This document shows positions 1 to 4,197 of a stretch of 6,140 nt of DNA, in pieces. The stretch's first letter is position 1. Every line of letters begins with the position of its first letter. A program made the translations under genes and the position numbers. Below the pieces are notes generated by a model. It searched no databases, was not told where the DNA came from, and saw only the letters and a list, made by a program, of their open reading frames with translations. Origin of the DNA: Helicobacteraceae bacterium (GTDB taxonomy: Bacteria; Campylobacterota; Campylobacteria; Campylobacterales; Sulfurimonadaceae); contig JALSUN010000213.1 in the NCBI GenBank assembly GCA_027061425.1, forward strand, positions 1 through 6,140, read 5' to 3'.

Positions 1-1
1 T

Positions 2-109
2 AAAAATGTCTTCTATTATGTTCAAGGCTTTAGTGGTTATGGTCAAAGTCTTATAGATTTTCGTACCTACATCAACCAAGTAGGTTTTGGGATCAGTGCC
101 TCTCGCTAA
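2..109 (+). CDS. pldA: Outer-membrane phospholipase A (PldA-like), C-terminal end only
   Basis: Only the last 35 codons and the TAA stop lie in the window; the gene begins upstream. The translated tail contains G-Y-G-Q-S-L-I-D-F followed by a final strand ending G-F-G-I-S-A-S-R. The GYGxSLIDY/F signature near the C-terminus is characteristic of outer-membrane phospholipase A1 (PldA), a 12-stranded beta-barrel enzyme that hydrolyses phospholipids that have reached the outer leaflet. The catalytic His/Ser region of the family lies upstream and cannot be checked here. One oddity is that the protein ends in Ser-Arg rather than the aromatic residue usual for outer-membrane barrels. The family call rests on one motif and the beta-strand pattern, so it is good but not certain; the symbol is tentative. 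Confidence 0.72.
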   Translation, partial: KNVFYYVQGFSGYGQSLIDFRTYINQVGFGISASR

Positions 110-153
110 ACGTTCTATCCATACTCTTGGTGGCGTAATACTTAAGCTTTAGG

Positions 154-172
154 CTCTGAAGAAGATGCAGAG
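154..172 (+). terminator. Weak hairpin downstream of the pldA-like gene (possible terminator)
   Basis: A 5-bp inverted repeat, CTCTG (154-158) and CAGAG (168-172), encloses a 9-nt loop and is followed by GTTTCATTAT. The stem is short and the T-run poor, so it is only a candidate end for the upstream transcript. It is the only inverted repeat I noticed in the 116-bp gap between the pldA-like gene and the next gene. Confidence 0.2.
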
Positions 173-190
173 GTTTCATTATAAAAATAG

Positions 191-199
191 TGCTATGAT
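191..199 (+). promoter_or_regulatory. Extended -10 promoter for the 226-2546 gene run
   Basis: TGCTATGAT matches the extended -10 form TGn-TATAAT with one mismatch (TATGAT at 194-199). No good -35 box is visible at the expected distance; GGTTTC (172-177, 16-nt spacer) is the nearest, poor candidate. Transcription would begin near 206, leaving about 20 nt of leader that contains the AGAGG ribosome binding site (216-220) of the first gene. Confidence 0.45.
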
Positions 200-225
200 T
201 TCAGTATTAATATTTAGAGGTCATA

Positions 226-690
226 ATGAAAAAAACGAACGAACAACTTATAGAAGAAGCCTGTAGTATTTGGCACGATTGGTTTGATGACAATGATGAC
301 AATGATTATTCAGAAAAAGAGCCCTCGGATGTGGAGTACTTTATGGGCTGTATGTTGTATAACCTTTTTGCTTTTGAAAAAGCGATCAGTACCATGAAAA
401 CCATGGACATCGGTTTGGACTTTTTAGATGCTACTGGGAACTCTTATGGTGAAGTCAAGGCGCTGTTGATGCAGATAGAGACTAAAGATGACTTAGAAAA
501 GATCGCGCTTTTACAAAACCATATAGCTAAAGCGATGAAACTTTATGAGGGTGACCGTATGGCGCTGTATCTTGTGAACAGGCTTGCTGGTCATATTAAT
601 ACCTTAGAGGCTATTTACCGTGGTAAAGTTGATCGTCGTGATGTAGACTTTGAACGTCTCTCCAACCAACAAGCACCCATTTACAAATAG
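226..690 (+). CDS. Uncharacterised acidic helical protein, first gene of a four-gene run
   Basis: The 154-residue product is not one I recognise. It has no signal peptide and no membrane segment, so it is probably cytoplasmic. It looks mostly alpha-helical and acidic. A cluster of Asp/Asn at residues 21-27, followed by Glu30 and Glu32, comes from a 9-bp tandem duplication in the DNA. Trp16, Trp19 and Phe20 precede this cluster. The ATG has AGAGG at 216-220, five bases upstream, which supports the start. The next gene starts 12 bp after the stop, and its ribosome binding site overlaps this stop codon, so the two are very likely co-transcribed. The open frame, good start signal and operon setting support a real gene; the function is unknown. 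Confidence 0.8.
   Translation: MKKTNEQLIEEACSIWHDWFDDNDDNDYSEKEPSDVEYFMGCMLYNLFAFEKAISTMKTMDIGLDFLDATGNSYGEVKALLMQIETKDDLEKIALLQNHIAKAMKLYEGDRMALYLVNRLAGHINTLEAIYRGKVDRRDVDFERLSNQQAPIYK
286..303 (+). repeat. 9-bp tandem duplication encoding an Asp/Asn cluster
   Basis: GATGACAAT occurs twice in direct tandem (286-294 and 295-303) and is followed by GAT. It is in frame and yields the residue run D-D-N-D-D-N-D at positions 21-27 of the protein. Such a short perfect repeat is prone to slippage, which would change the protein by three residues without breaking the frame. Confidence 0.85.
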
Positions 691-702
691 AGGTTTAGTA
701 AC

Positions 703-1299
703 ATGTTAGAATCAAACGACAGACTCCCCAAAAATATTAAAGAGATGTTACCAACACTCTCTTACACGCAAGCCGTACCCCTTGGTAGTGAAAATGGCAC
801 ACCTTTTTTAATGATCAAACTTTCAAAAGGAAATGAAGAAGCTTTAGGAGAAGGTGGGATAGCCTGTGAGTTCCGAGCGTCTATCTTCAACATCAACTTT
901 AAAAATGAAAATGTAGCCCTCTGTTTTGTGCAGTTTAGACTCAATGGTTCGGACAAACACATCTATACGGTTAATTATGACCTACATAATGAAAAACATT
1001 ACAGTGACTGTTCTGATCTTTTAGCCATGAACAAGTACACCTTACTCATTGCTACGGATGAAGCCCACGACTTCATAGAGTTTACTCCGGTATTTAAGGC
1101 TGACTTTAACCCTCAGGCAATGATCCATGGTGCGAAGACATTAGCAAGTAATTATGAACCTGGACTCTTTATGGAAGTTGCGCACGCTATTACGTCTCAA
1201 GCGAGTACACCTACAGGATTGTGGAAAATACTTGAAGAGATGGCCCCCTTTAGTAAAAGTTGGTATGGTGCGATGCAATTAGGGGCTACAGAGTTATAA
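703..1299 (+). CDS. Uncharacterised cytoplasmic protein, second gene of the run
   Basis: The 198-residue product has no family I can name. It lacks a signal peptide and membrane segments. Residues 55-135 alternate hydrophobic and polar positions in a pattern suggesting beta strands; the remainder, with E-E-M-A-P-F and W-Y-G-A-M near the end, looks helical. The ATG is preceded by AGAGG (689-693) nine bases upstream, and this site overlaps the TAG of the previous gene. The TAA stop overlaps the next ATG as TAATG, so translation of the third gene is probably coupled to this one. An antisense frame at 762-962 is a shadow. The context shows only that it is made together with its two unknown neighbours and the DTW protein. 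Confidence 0.8.
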   Translation: MLESNDRLPKNIKEMLPTLSYTQAVPLGSENGTPFLMIKLSKGNEEALGEGGIACEFRASIFNINFKNENVALCFVQFRLNGSDKHIYTVNYDLHNEKHYSDCSDLLAMNKYTLLIATDEAHDFIEFTPVFKADFNPQAMIHGAKTLASNYEPGLFMEVAHAITSQASTPTGLWKILEEMAPFSKSWYGAMQLGATEL

Positions 1300-1862
1300 T
1301 GGGGATTTTTTCTAAAATTTTTGGCCGTAAAAAGCCTCTGGTAGAAAACAGTTTTATAAAAATACCAATTTTTAATGAGGTTCTTGTCTTTCCTCTACCC
1401 GATGCTTGGTCAGTAGAACCTTCTCTCCGTTCTTTAGAAGGCGGTACATTTTTAGTAGAGTTTGAAGCAGAAGACAATGCAGATGAGAAGTTGAGTGTTC
1501 AAGGTTTTAACAACGCTAATGCAGACGTTGAACTCAGCGCTAAAAAACTGATGAAGATGATGGAAGATGAGATGAGAGATCTCAATGAGGCGCAGTTTTA
1601 CAGTGAGACACTTTTTTCTGAGACACATATCACTCAACAAAAGCTCATAACCATAATGGGTTTAAAAGCATTTCCTGATGAAACAGACAAGGCGCAGTTT
1701 GCACTCTATATGGTTTTAGAAGGTAAAAAAGAGATTTACATTGTGCAACGTTCTTGGAAGGGTAAAACTAACAGTGAAGGCTTTTTAGTTCCTAAAGAGG
1801 AGTTGTTGCTCTGGCTGGAAGATTTTAAACAGATACACTTAGAAGCTTTAGAAACCGCATAG
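1299..1862 (+). CDS. Uncharacterised protein, third gene of the run
   Basis: The 187-residue product starts M-G-I-F-S-K-I-F-G-R-K-K, a basic amphipathic N-terminus common in small cytoplasmic proteins of this phylum. I chose the ATG at 1299 because it overlaps the upstream stop as TAATG; an in-frame extension to a codon at 1260 would overlap the previous gene by 40 bp and has no advantage. The central part (about 20-70) and the part at 112-150 look beta-rich, with a helical, charged segment at 75-108 between them. The C-terminus contains W-K-G and L-L-L-W-L-E-D-F. The strand/helix layout faintly recalls DcrB/PsbP-like folds, but this is only an impression and I assign no function. The DTW gene begins 3 bp after its stop. 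Confidence 0.78.
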   Translation: MGIFSKIFGRKKPLVENSFIKIPIFNEVLVFPLPDAWSVEPSLRSLEGGTFLVEFEAEDNADEKLSVQGFNNANADVELSAKKLMKMMEDEMRDLNEAQFYSETLFSETHITQQKLITIMGLKAFPDETDKAQFALYMVLEGKKEIYIVQRSWKGKTNSEGFLVPKEELLLWLEDFKQIHLEALETA

Positions 1863-1865
1863 ACC

Positions 1866-2546
1866 ATGGCTGCCTGCAAACGTAATGAAGTAGAAGTTGT
1901 TAGAGAAAAATGTTACCACTGCTACCGTCCTAAAAGTTCTTGTATCTGTGCTGATGTTCACCCCATCGAGACGCAGACCAAGTTTGTTATCTTAATGCAC
2001 CCCAAAGAGTTTCAAAAAGTAAAAAATGGCACAGGGCACATGACGCATCTCTCTCTGCCTAACTCTGAGTTGTATGTAGGTGTAGACTTTAGAAATCATC
2101 AACGGGTCAATGCCCTGTTAGAAGACAGAGCCAAATGCTGTTATGTACTTTATCCTGATGAAAAGAGCCTGAAGCTTAACACAGAGTCAATGGCGTTAGA
2201 GGGTAGGGAGTTGGTCATCTTTATTATCGATGCGACTTGGAGTACTGCGCAGAAGTTGTTAAAGGTCTCCACAAACCTCCAAAAACTGCCAAAACTCAGT
2301 TTTACCCACACCAAAAGTTCACAGTTTCAGATCAAACAACAGCCTGAGAACTACTGCCTCTCCACCATAGAGTCTACACTCACTATTTTAGAACTTTTAG
2401 AACATCATGGGCTAGAGCAGGTTAAAAAGGAGGCTTTTAAAAGCTTTTTAACCCCATTTGAGATGATGATAAAATACCAGATATCCTGCATCTCACAGTC
2501 AGAGAGTAAACATAAAAATGCAGTACGATTTAAAAAACGTGGGTAA
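1866..2546 (+). CDS. DTW-domain protein, predicted tRNA-uridine aminocarboxypropyltransferase
   Basis: The 226-residue product has the hallmarks of the DTW family (E. coli TapT/YfiP, human DTWD1/2), which transfers the aminocarboxypropyl group of S-adenosylmethionine to uridine in tRNA to make acp3U. Visible features in order are a Cys cluster C16-x2-C19 ... C26-x-C28 with R21-P22, N54-G-T-G57, Y96-P97, the name-giving D122-A-T-W125, and Q159-P160 followed by S166-T-I-E169. The length fits the bacterial family. An in-frame TAG directly upstream (1860-1862) leaves ATG 1866 as the natural start. It has no clear Shine-Dalgarno sequence, so its translation probably depends on coupling to the gene ending 3 bp before. 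The C-terminal tail after about residue 207 is polar and basic (K-F-K-K-R-G type ending). The family assignment is firm; the exact tRNA position modified is not. Confidence 0.92.
   Translation: MAACKRNEVEVVREKCYHCYRPKSSCICADVHPIETQTKFVILMHPKEFQKVKNGTGHMTHLSLPNSELYVGVDFRNHQRVNALLEDRAKCCYVLYPDEKSLKLNTESMALEGRELVIFIIDATWSTAQKLLKVSTNLQKLPKLSFTHTKSSQFQIKQQPENYCLSTIESTLTILELLEHHGLEQVKKEAFKSFLTPFEMMIKYQISCISQSESKHKNAVRFKKRG
2420..2453. repeat. Perfect 10-bp inverted repeat inside the DTW gene
   Basis: GGTTAAAAAG (2420-2429) is matched by CTTTTTAACC (2444-2453) with a 14-nt loop. Nested across the loop is a perfect 12-bp palindrome GCTTTTAAAAGC (2433-2444). It lies about 100 bp before the stop codon. 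No T-run follows, so a classical terminator is unlikely. It may simply reflect Lys/Phe/Leu codon use, but the match is longer than expected for an arbitrary coding stretch. Confidence 0.7.
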
Positions 2547-2564
2547 TTATAGGTTTTTCATTTA

Positions 2565-2573
2565 TGATATAAT
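2565..2573 (+). promoter_or_regulatory. Perfect extended -10 promoter directly before the DUF4258/DUF2283 pair
   Basis: TGATATAAT is an exact extended -10 element (TG, one base, TATAAT at 2568-2573). The expected transcription start, about seven bases downstream, falls at roughly 2580, on the ATG of the following gene at 2579. The -35 region is AT-rich without a consensus hexamer. It lies in the 32-bp gap after the DTW stop and would uncouple the small pair from the upstream operon. Confidence 0.6.
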
Positions 2574-2578
2574 CAGTT

Positions 2579-2815
2579 ATGGATTATAGGCTCAGTAAAG
2601 ATGTTATGTTCGAAAGAGATATTGAAGAAGTGTGGATTTTTAGAGTGATGAAAAGTCCTACACTTAAACAAGAAATATCATACAATGAAACAGTTTTTTA
2701 CGGGATGATTACTGAGCGAGAAAATCGTTGTTTAAAAGTGGTGACTAACCCATTGAACAGAGTTATAGTTACTGCTTACTTCGATAGAAATATGAGAAAA
2801 AGAGGTTGCCAATGA
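2579..2815 (+). CDS. DUF4258-like small protein, possible toxin-like partner
   Basis: The 78-residue product resembles DUF4258 proteins. It opens with Y-R-L-S-K (3-7), has E12-R13-x-I15 followed by an amphipathic helix ending K-S-P (25-27), and finishes with a strand R-V-I-V-T-A-Y (61-67) and a basic tail. DUF4258 proteins are small and are often found beside DUF2283 proteins; I believe they have the compact fold typical of RelE/BrnT-type ribonuclease toxins. As I remember the family, a His-Ala pair stands between the opening L-S-x and the E-R-x-I motif; here about three residues, including that His, appear absent. A stop codon at 2570-2572 bars any upstream start. The ATG has no Shine-Dalgarno site and lies at the expected transcript start. 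The reading frame overlaps the next gene by ATGA. Family call moderate, toxin role speculative. Confidence 0.72.
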   Translation: MDYRLSKDVMFERDIEEVWIFRVMKSPTLKQEISYNETVFYGMITERENRCLKVVTNPLNRVIVTAYFDRNMRKRGCQ

Positions 2816-3009
2816 AAATACAATACGATAATGAAACAGACAGTATCTATGTCAAGTTTTCTGATGATATTGTTGTTGAGAGTGAAGAAAAACCAGATGG
2901 TTCCATAGTTGACTTTAATGCAAGTAATGAGATAGTTGCTGTAGAGATACTGAACGTTAAAGCCAACTCATATGAAATAGATATACCGACGGTACTGAAA
3001 AGCGCTTAA
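2812..3009 (+). CDS. DUF2283-like small protein, putative antitoxin-type partner
   Basis: The 65-residue product begins M-K-I-Q-Y-D-N-E-T-D and continues I-Y-V-K-F, which is the DUF2283 signature (YD-x-E-x-D-x-x-Y-x-x-F). A second block at 33-47 (V-D-F-N ... I-V-A-V-E-I-L) matches the family's D-x-D ... I-V-G-I-E-I-L block. The ATG at 2812 has AGAGG at 2801-2805, six bases upstream, clearly better than an in-frame TTG at 2806. Start and upstream stop overlap as ATGA, so translation is coupled to the DUF4258-like gene. It is acidic in the middle (E-S-E-E), complementary to the basic tail of its partner. Such pairs are commonly listed as predicted toxin-antitoxin-like modules; the biochemical role of DUF2283 is not established to my knowledge. 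Confidence 0.85.
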   Translation: MKIQYDNETDSIYVKFSDDIVVESEEKPDGSIVDFNASNEIVAVEILNVKANSYEIDIPTVLKSA

Positions 3010-3028
3010 GGACACCGTTAAAGCGCTT
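3000..3028. terminator. Hairpin spanning two convergent stop codons, likely bidirectional terminator
   Basis: AAGCGCTT occurs at 3000-3007 and again at 3021-3028. The sequence is itself self-complementary, so the copies form an 8-bp stem with a 13-nt spacer, extendable by two A:T pairs if one base is bulged. The stem overlaps the TAA of the DUF2283-like gene (3007-3009) and the minus-strand stop (3018-3020) lies in the loop. T-runs are weak: TTTT follows on the minus side, CTTCTTC on the plus side. Its placement between convergent genes supports termination in both directions. Confidence 0.55.
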
Positions 3029-3254
3029 CTTCGCCTTCTATCTCGACAAAGAGTCCTGAGGCGTCTACCTGCTGTTCCGCTTTTTTAAACTGTTCATCCT
3101 CCACCTTGGCAAAGGCTTCTTCTACATACTCTATAAAATCTTCTAATTCGATTTCAGGTTTATAAGTGTCCTTATAATAGAGACAAATTTTGACAAATTC
3201 ATCTGAGCATCCAAATGCTTTGAGTTTAGTAGTGAGTTCTTCTTCTATAGTCAT
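3018..3254 (-). CDS. Uncharacterised small acidic protein
   Basis: The 78-residue product is not recognised. It is strongly acidic and helical: an N-terminal helix with E-E-E-L, a middle segment F-V-K-I-C-L-Y-Y-K-D, a Glu-rich helix I-E-L-E-D-F-I-E-Y-V-E-E-A, and an acidic end. It has no signal peptide or membrane segment. The ATG is preceded by AAGGA (minus strand, 3261-3265) six bases upstream, a good ribosome binding site. The start overlaps the stop of the upstream minus-strand gene as ATGA (3251-3254), so the two are coupled. A small acidic protein made with a small partner suggests a complex, but nothing in the sequence identifies the role. Confidence 0.7.
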   Translation of the reverse strand: MTIEEELTTKLKAFGCSDEFVKICLYYKDTYKPEIELEDFIEYVEEAFAKVEDEQFKKAEQQVDASGLFVEIEGEEAL

Positions 3255-3487
3255 GATAATTCCTTTTTTGCAAAAATATGGAGATAGCCAAAATAGGTAA
3301 TAAGCTTGAGATTTTTGGCAGTGTCGATGGAGGGAGAGAGCTTGGTGAGATACGCTCCAAATGAGGCCTCGTCAAACTCTCCCAAATAGCTGGTGTTCTC
3401 AGCACTCTCGGTGGTGAAGTATATGATGTGGTGGGTCTCTGTGCTTGTGTTTTTATGCCATAGTTTCATAAAAGGGATTTTAGCCAA
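3251..3487 (-). CDS. Uncharacterised small protein, upstream partner of the 3018-3254 gene
   Basis: The product is 78 residues if it starts at TTG 3487, or 72 if it starts at the in-frame ATG at 3467-3469 (M-K-L-W-H-K-N). A TAA at 3488-3490 blocks anything longer. Neither start has a visible Shine-Dalgarno site; I slightly prefer the ATG on codon grounds but give the full open frame. Visible features are H-H-I-I-Y-F (19-24), an acidic middle, and a final block K-L-I-T-Y-F-G-Y-L-H-I-F (61-72) that would make a beta hairpin. It looks like a compact alpha/beta cytoplasmic protein. The family is unknown to me. Its ATGA overlap with the next gene supports both as real genes. A possible minus-strand -10 (TATAGA, 3502-3507) lies just upstream. 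Confidence 0.62.
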   Translation of the reverse strand: MAKIPFMKLWHKNTSTETHHIIYFTTESAENTSYLGEFDEASFGAYLTKLSPSIDTAKNLKLITYFGYLHIFAKKELS

Positions 3488-3580
3488 TTATTATGAGTGT
3501 TTCTATAAAAAGTGGAGTGTTTGGAACTTATAATAGAGATTTAAGGCGAGGAAAGACCTCTTTGGGTCCGATAACTTTCG

Positions 3581-3988
3581 TTATTCGTATTTCCATAGTT
3601 CATACTTGTTCCAGATCTCTGGTGCGAATTTACAACCATTGTCAAAAGCGAGTTGGATGTATGGAACCGCTTTTTTATAAGACTTTAAAACACCCTGACC
3701 CTTAATGTACATCAGGCCTAACTGTGCATAAGCTTTAGCATACTCTTGATCAGCAGCCTGTTTATACCAGTACATCGCTTTTCGGTAGTTCTGTTGTACT
3801 CCAAGACCTTCATAATAGATTTTACCAATGGTAAACTGTGCCTTGACATTGCCCTCCTTTGCATAAGGCTCCCACAGCATAATAGCGCGGACATAATCTC
3901 CTGAGTTGTAGGCGTCAACTCCTTTATTATAATCATTTGCCCAAGAGCTGAGTGTTAATAAAAGCAGGGTGAGTAGAATTTTTTTCAT
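3581..3988 (-). CDS. Secreted Sel1-repeat protein
   Basis: The 135-residue product starts with a classical signal peptide: M-K-K, a Leu-rich core (5-13) and a likely cleavage after S-S-W-A at residue 17. A TPR-like helix pair follows (about 20-47, Y-N-S-G-D-Y ... A-I-M-L-W-E), then two clear Sel1-like repeats at about 48-83 (G-K-I-Y-Y-E-G-L-G-V ... A-M-Y-W-Y-K-Q-A-A) and 84-118 (G-L-M-Y-I-K-G-Q-G-V ... A-V-P-Y-I-Q-L-A-F). Sel1 repeats are alpha-solenoid protein-binding modules; this is a short periplasmic or exported example. Only one Cys remains in the mature part, so it is not a Helicobacter-type cysteine-rich Hcp protein. The ATG has AAGG six bases upstream (3995-3998). It appears monocistronic, divergent from the TolC-type gene. 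The binding partner is unknown. Confidence 0.85.
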   Translation of the reverse strand: MKKILLTLLLLTLSSWANDYNKGVDAYNSGDYVRAIMLWEPYAKEGNVKAQFTIGKIYYEGLGVQQNYRKAMYWYKQAADQEYAKAYAQLGLMYIKGQGVLKSYKKAVPYIQLAFDNGCKFAPEIWNKYELWKYE

Positions 3989-4017
3989 TTTTGACCTTGT
4001 AAATATAATAATAAAAG

Positions 4018-4047
4018 ATTATCTAAATGCATCTTATGCATGAACAA
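4018..4047 (-). promoter_or_regulatory. Probable promoter of the Sel1-repeat gene
   Basis: On the minus strand TTGTTC (4042-4047) is followed after 16-18 bases by TAGATAAT (4018-4025), readable as a TAGATA or GATAAT -10 box. Transcription would start near 4011, giving a leader of about 20 nt that includes the AAGG site. The spacer is filled by the doubled ATGCAT element (4027-4041). Confidence 0.4.
4027..4041. repeat. Doubled ATGCAT palindrome in the sel1/tolC divergent region
   Basis: ATGCAT at 4027-4032 and again at 4036-4041 are separated by CTT. Each 6-mer is its own reverse complement, so the 15-bp unit is both a direct and an inverted repeat. It occupies the spacer between the proposed -35 and -10 boxes of the Sel1-repeat gene, a position where a bound regulator would act on that promoter. 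It may be an operator; no regulator is encoded in the window. Confidence 0.5.
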
Positions 4048-4134
4048 TATTTGTATTTTTATGACAATGCTCGCAAATATACAGGTGTTTAGTGTACTGT
4101 TTTTACACATCTCTATATCCTAGTAGTATTTCAA

Positions 4135-4175
4135 TATAATAAAAATAAATACATACAAGGTTGGGAATGTATAAT
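4135..4175 (+). promoter_or_regulatory. Two TATAAT boxes upstream of the TolC-OmpA gene
   Basis: Perfect TATAAT hexamers occur at 4135-4140 and 4170-4175 within a very AT-rich stretch. The second would start transcription near 4182, leaving a leader of about 16 nt with the AAGGA site at 4188-4192. Neither has a recognisable -35 hexamer, which is normal for sigma-70 promoters of Campylobacterota. The intergenic region from 3989 to here holds otherwise only the Sel1 promoter and the ATGCAT element. Confidence 0.5.
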
Positions 4176-4197
4176 AATTTCTTACATAAGGAAAAAA

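Noticed and set aside
1260..1298. Longer N-terminus for the third gene of the run (13 extra residues from 1260)
   Set aside because: It overlaps the previous gene by 40 bp and reads unlike a natural N-terminus; the ATG in the TAATG overlap starts a typical M-G-I-F-S-K-I-F-G sequence.
2427..2433. Perfect AAGGAGG Shine-Dalgarno-like sequence inside the DTW gene
   Set aside because: No start codon lies 4-12 bases downstream and no additional frame opens there.
2806..2811. TTG start for the DUF2283-like gene
   Set aside because: AGAGG at 2801-2805 directly abuts the TTG but is well spaced for ATG 2812, and the domain begins exactly at M-K-I-Q-Y-D.
3542..3583. Terminator hairpins after the Sel1-repeat gene (GACC/GGTC and ATAAC/GTTAT pairs)
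   Set aside because: Stems are only 4-5 bp and no run of T follows on the minus strand, so I could not support a terminator there.
3493..3705. Plus-strand frame of 70 codons, with a TATAAT at 3529-3534 inside it
   Set aside because: It runs antisense through the end of the Sel1-repeat gene, has no ribosome binding site and codes for an unremarkable sequence; the TATAAT is inside an AT-rich gap and has no -35 partner.
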